A stretch of DNA of 30,763 nt from positions 1 through 30,763 of the forward strand of contig JAFSUU010000015.1 in assembly GCA_017445115.1 (NCBI GenBank). The letters are read 5' to 3'. Origin of the DNA: Clostridia bacterium. Lineage in GTDB: Bacteria; Bacillota_A; Clostridia; Oscillospirales; CAG-272. Position 1 is the stretch's first letter. Every line of letters begins with the position of its first letter. A model generated the notes under the pieces. The model saw only the letters and a list, made by a program, of their open reading frames with translations, searched no databases and was not told the origin of the DNA. The position numbers and the translations under genes are program-made. Positions 30,709 through 30,763 of this stretch are shown piece after piece.

Positions 30709-30763
30709 TAGAAAAAGCACATAAAATGGAAAAATCCGTAGGATTTTCACCTCAAAAAGATGA

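Overview
The window looks like the chromosome of an uncultured, GC-rich member of the Bacillota (class Clostridia, probably a gut-type Oscillospirales/Christensenellales-like lineage). This rests on strong AGGAGG-type ribosome binding sites, a dockerin-bearing BspA-type LRR protein, an agr-type quorum-sensing locus, and housekeeping genes of clostridial type (tig-clpP-clpX, rbgA-rnhB-yraN, rpsT-comEC). No database search was possible, so the lineage is an inference.

Layout. Positions 1-360 hold the 3' end of an ABC transporter ATPase. Positions 418-2040 are a cassette bounded by a perfect 23-bp inverted repeat, carrying a secreted LRR-dockerin protein. From about 2400 to 12640 the sequence becomes conspicuously AT-rich, unlike both flanks, and forms one accessory island. 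Its left part is an agr-like quorum-sensing system: an unknown ORF, agrB, an agrD missing from ordinary ORF calls, a LytTR response regulator and a GHKL histidine kinase. Its right part is a ribosomal-peptide (RiPP) maturation cluster: a BtrH-like protein, an acyl-carrier-like protein, a subtilase fused to a DUF1611-like P-loop domain, a radical SAM/SPASM maturase, a 38-residue precursor peptide, a small membrane protein and a MutS-like ATPase. This resembles the clostridial 'Clo7bot/CLI_3235' peptide maturation systems as I remember them. A Y1/RAYT-type transposase element with 22-bp terminal inverted repeats closes the island at 12656-13531. Its gene is frameshifted by a 13-bp tandem duplication.

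The central observation links the two halves of the island. The promoters of the agr operon (2425-2486) and of the RiPP cluster (5827-5888) carry the same pair of TTATCCC boxes, 21 bp apart, with the second box exactly 35 bp upstream of a TATAAT -10 element. This is the layout expected for an AgrA/LytTR activator, so the peptide cluster is probably a quorum-controlled output. The signal peptide lacks the usual cysteine and would form a serine lactone.

Positions 13712-30568 are GC-rich core chromosome. On the minus strand are tig-clpP-clpX and a tightly coupled seven-gene operon, lepB-rbgA-rnhB-yraN-dipeptidase-thrC-phosphoesterase. On the plus strand are a tyrosine phosphatase and rpsT. Then come comEC and a small conserved gene (minus), a CBM9-like protein (plus), and an ECF sigma factor with a membrane-anchored partner followed by an in-frame gene remnant (minus). 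Oddities in this part include a Lys/Ala/Pro-rich tail on trigger factor and a degenerate metallo-beta-lactamase motif in ComEC.
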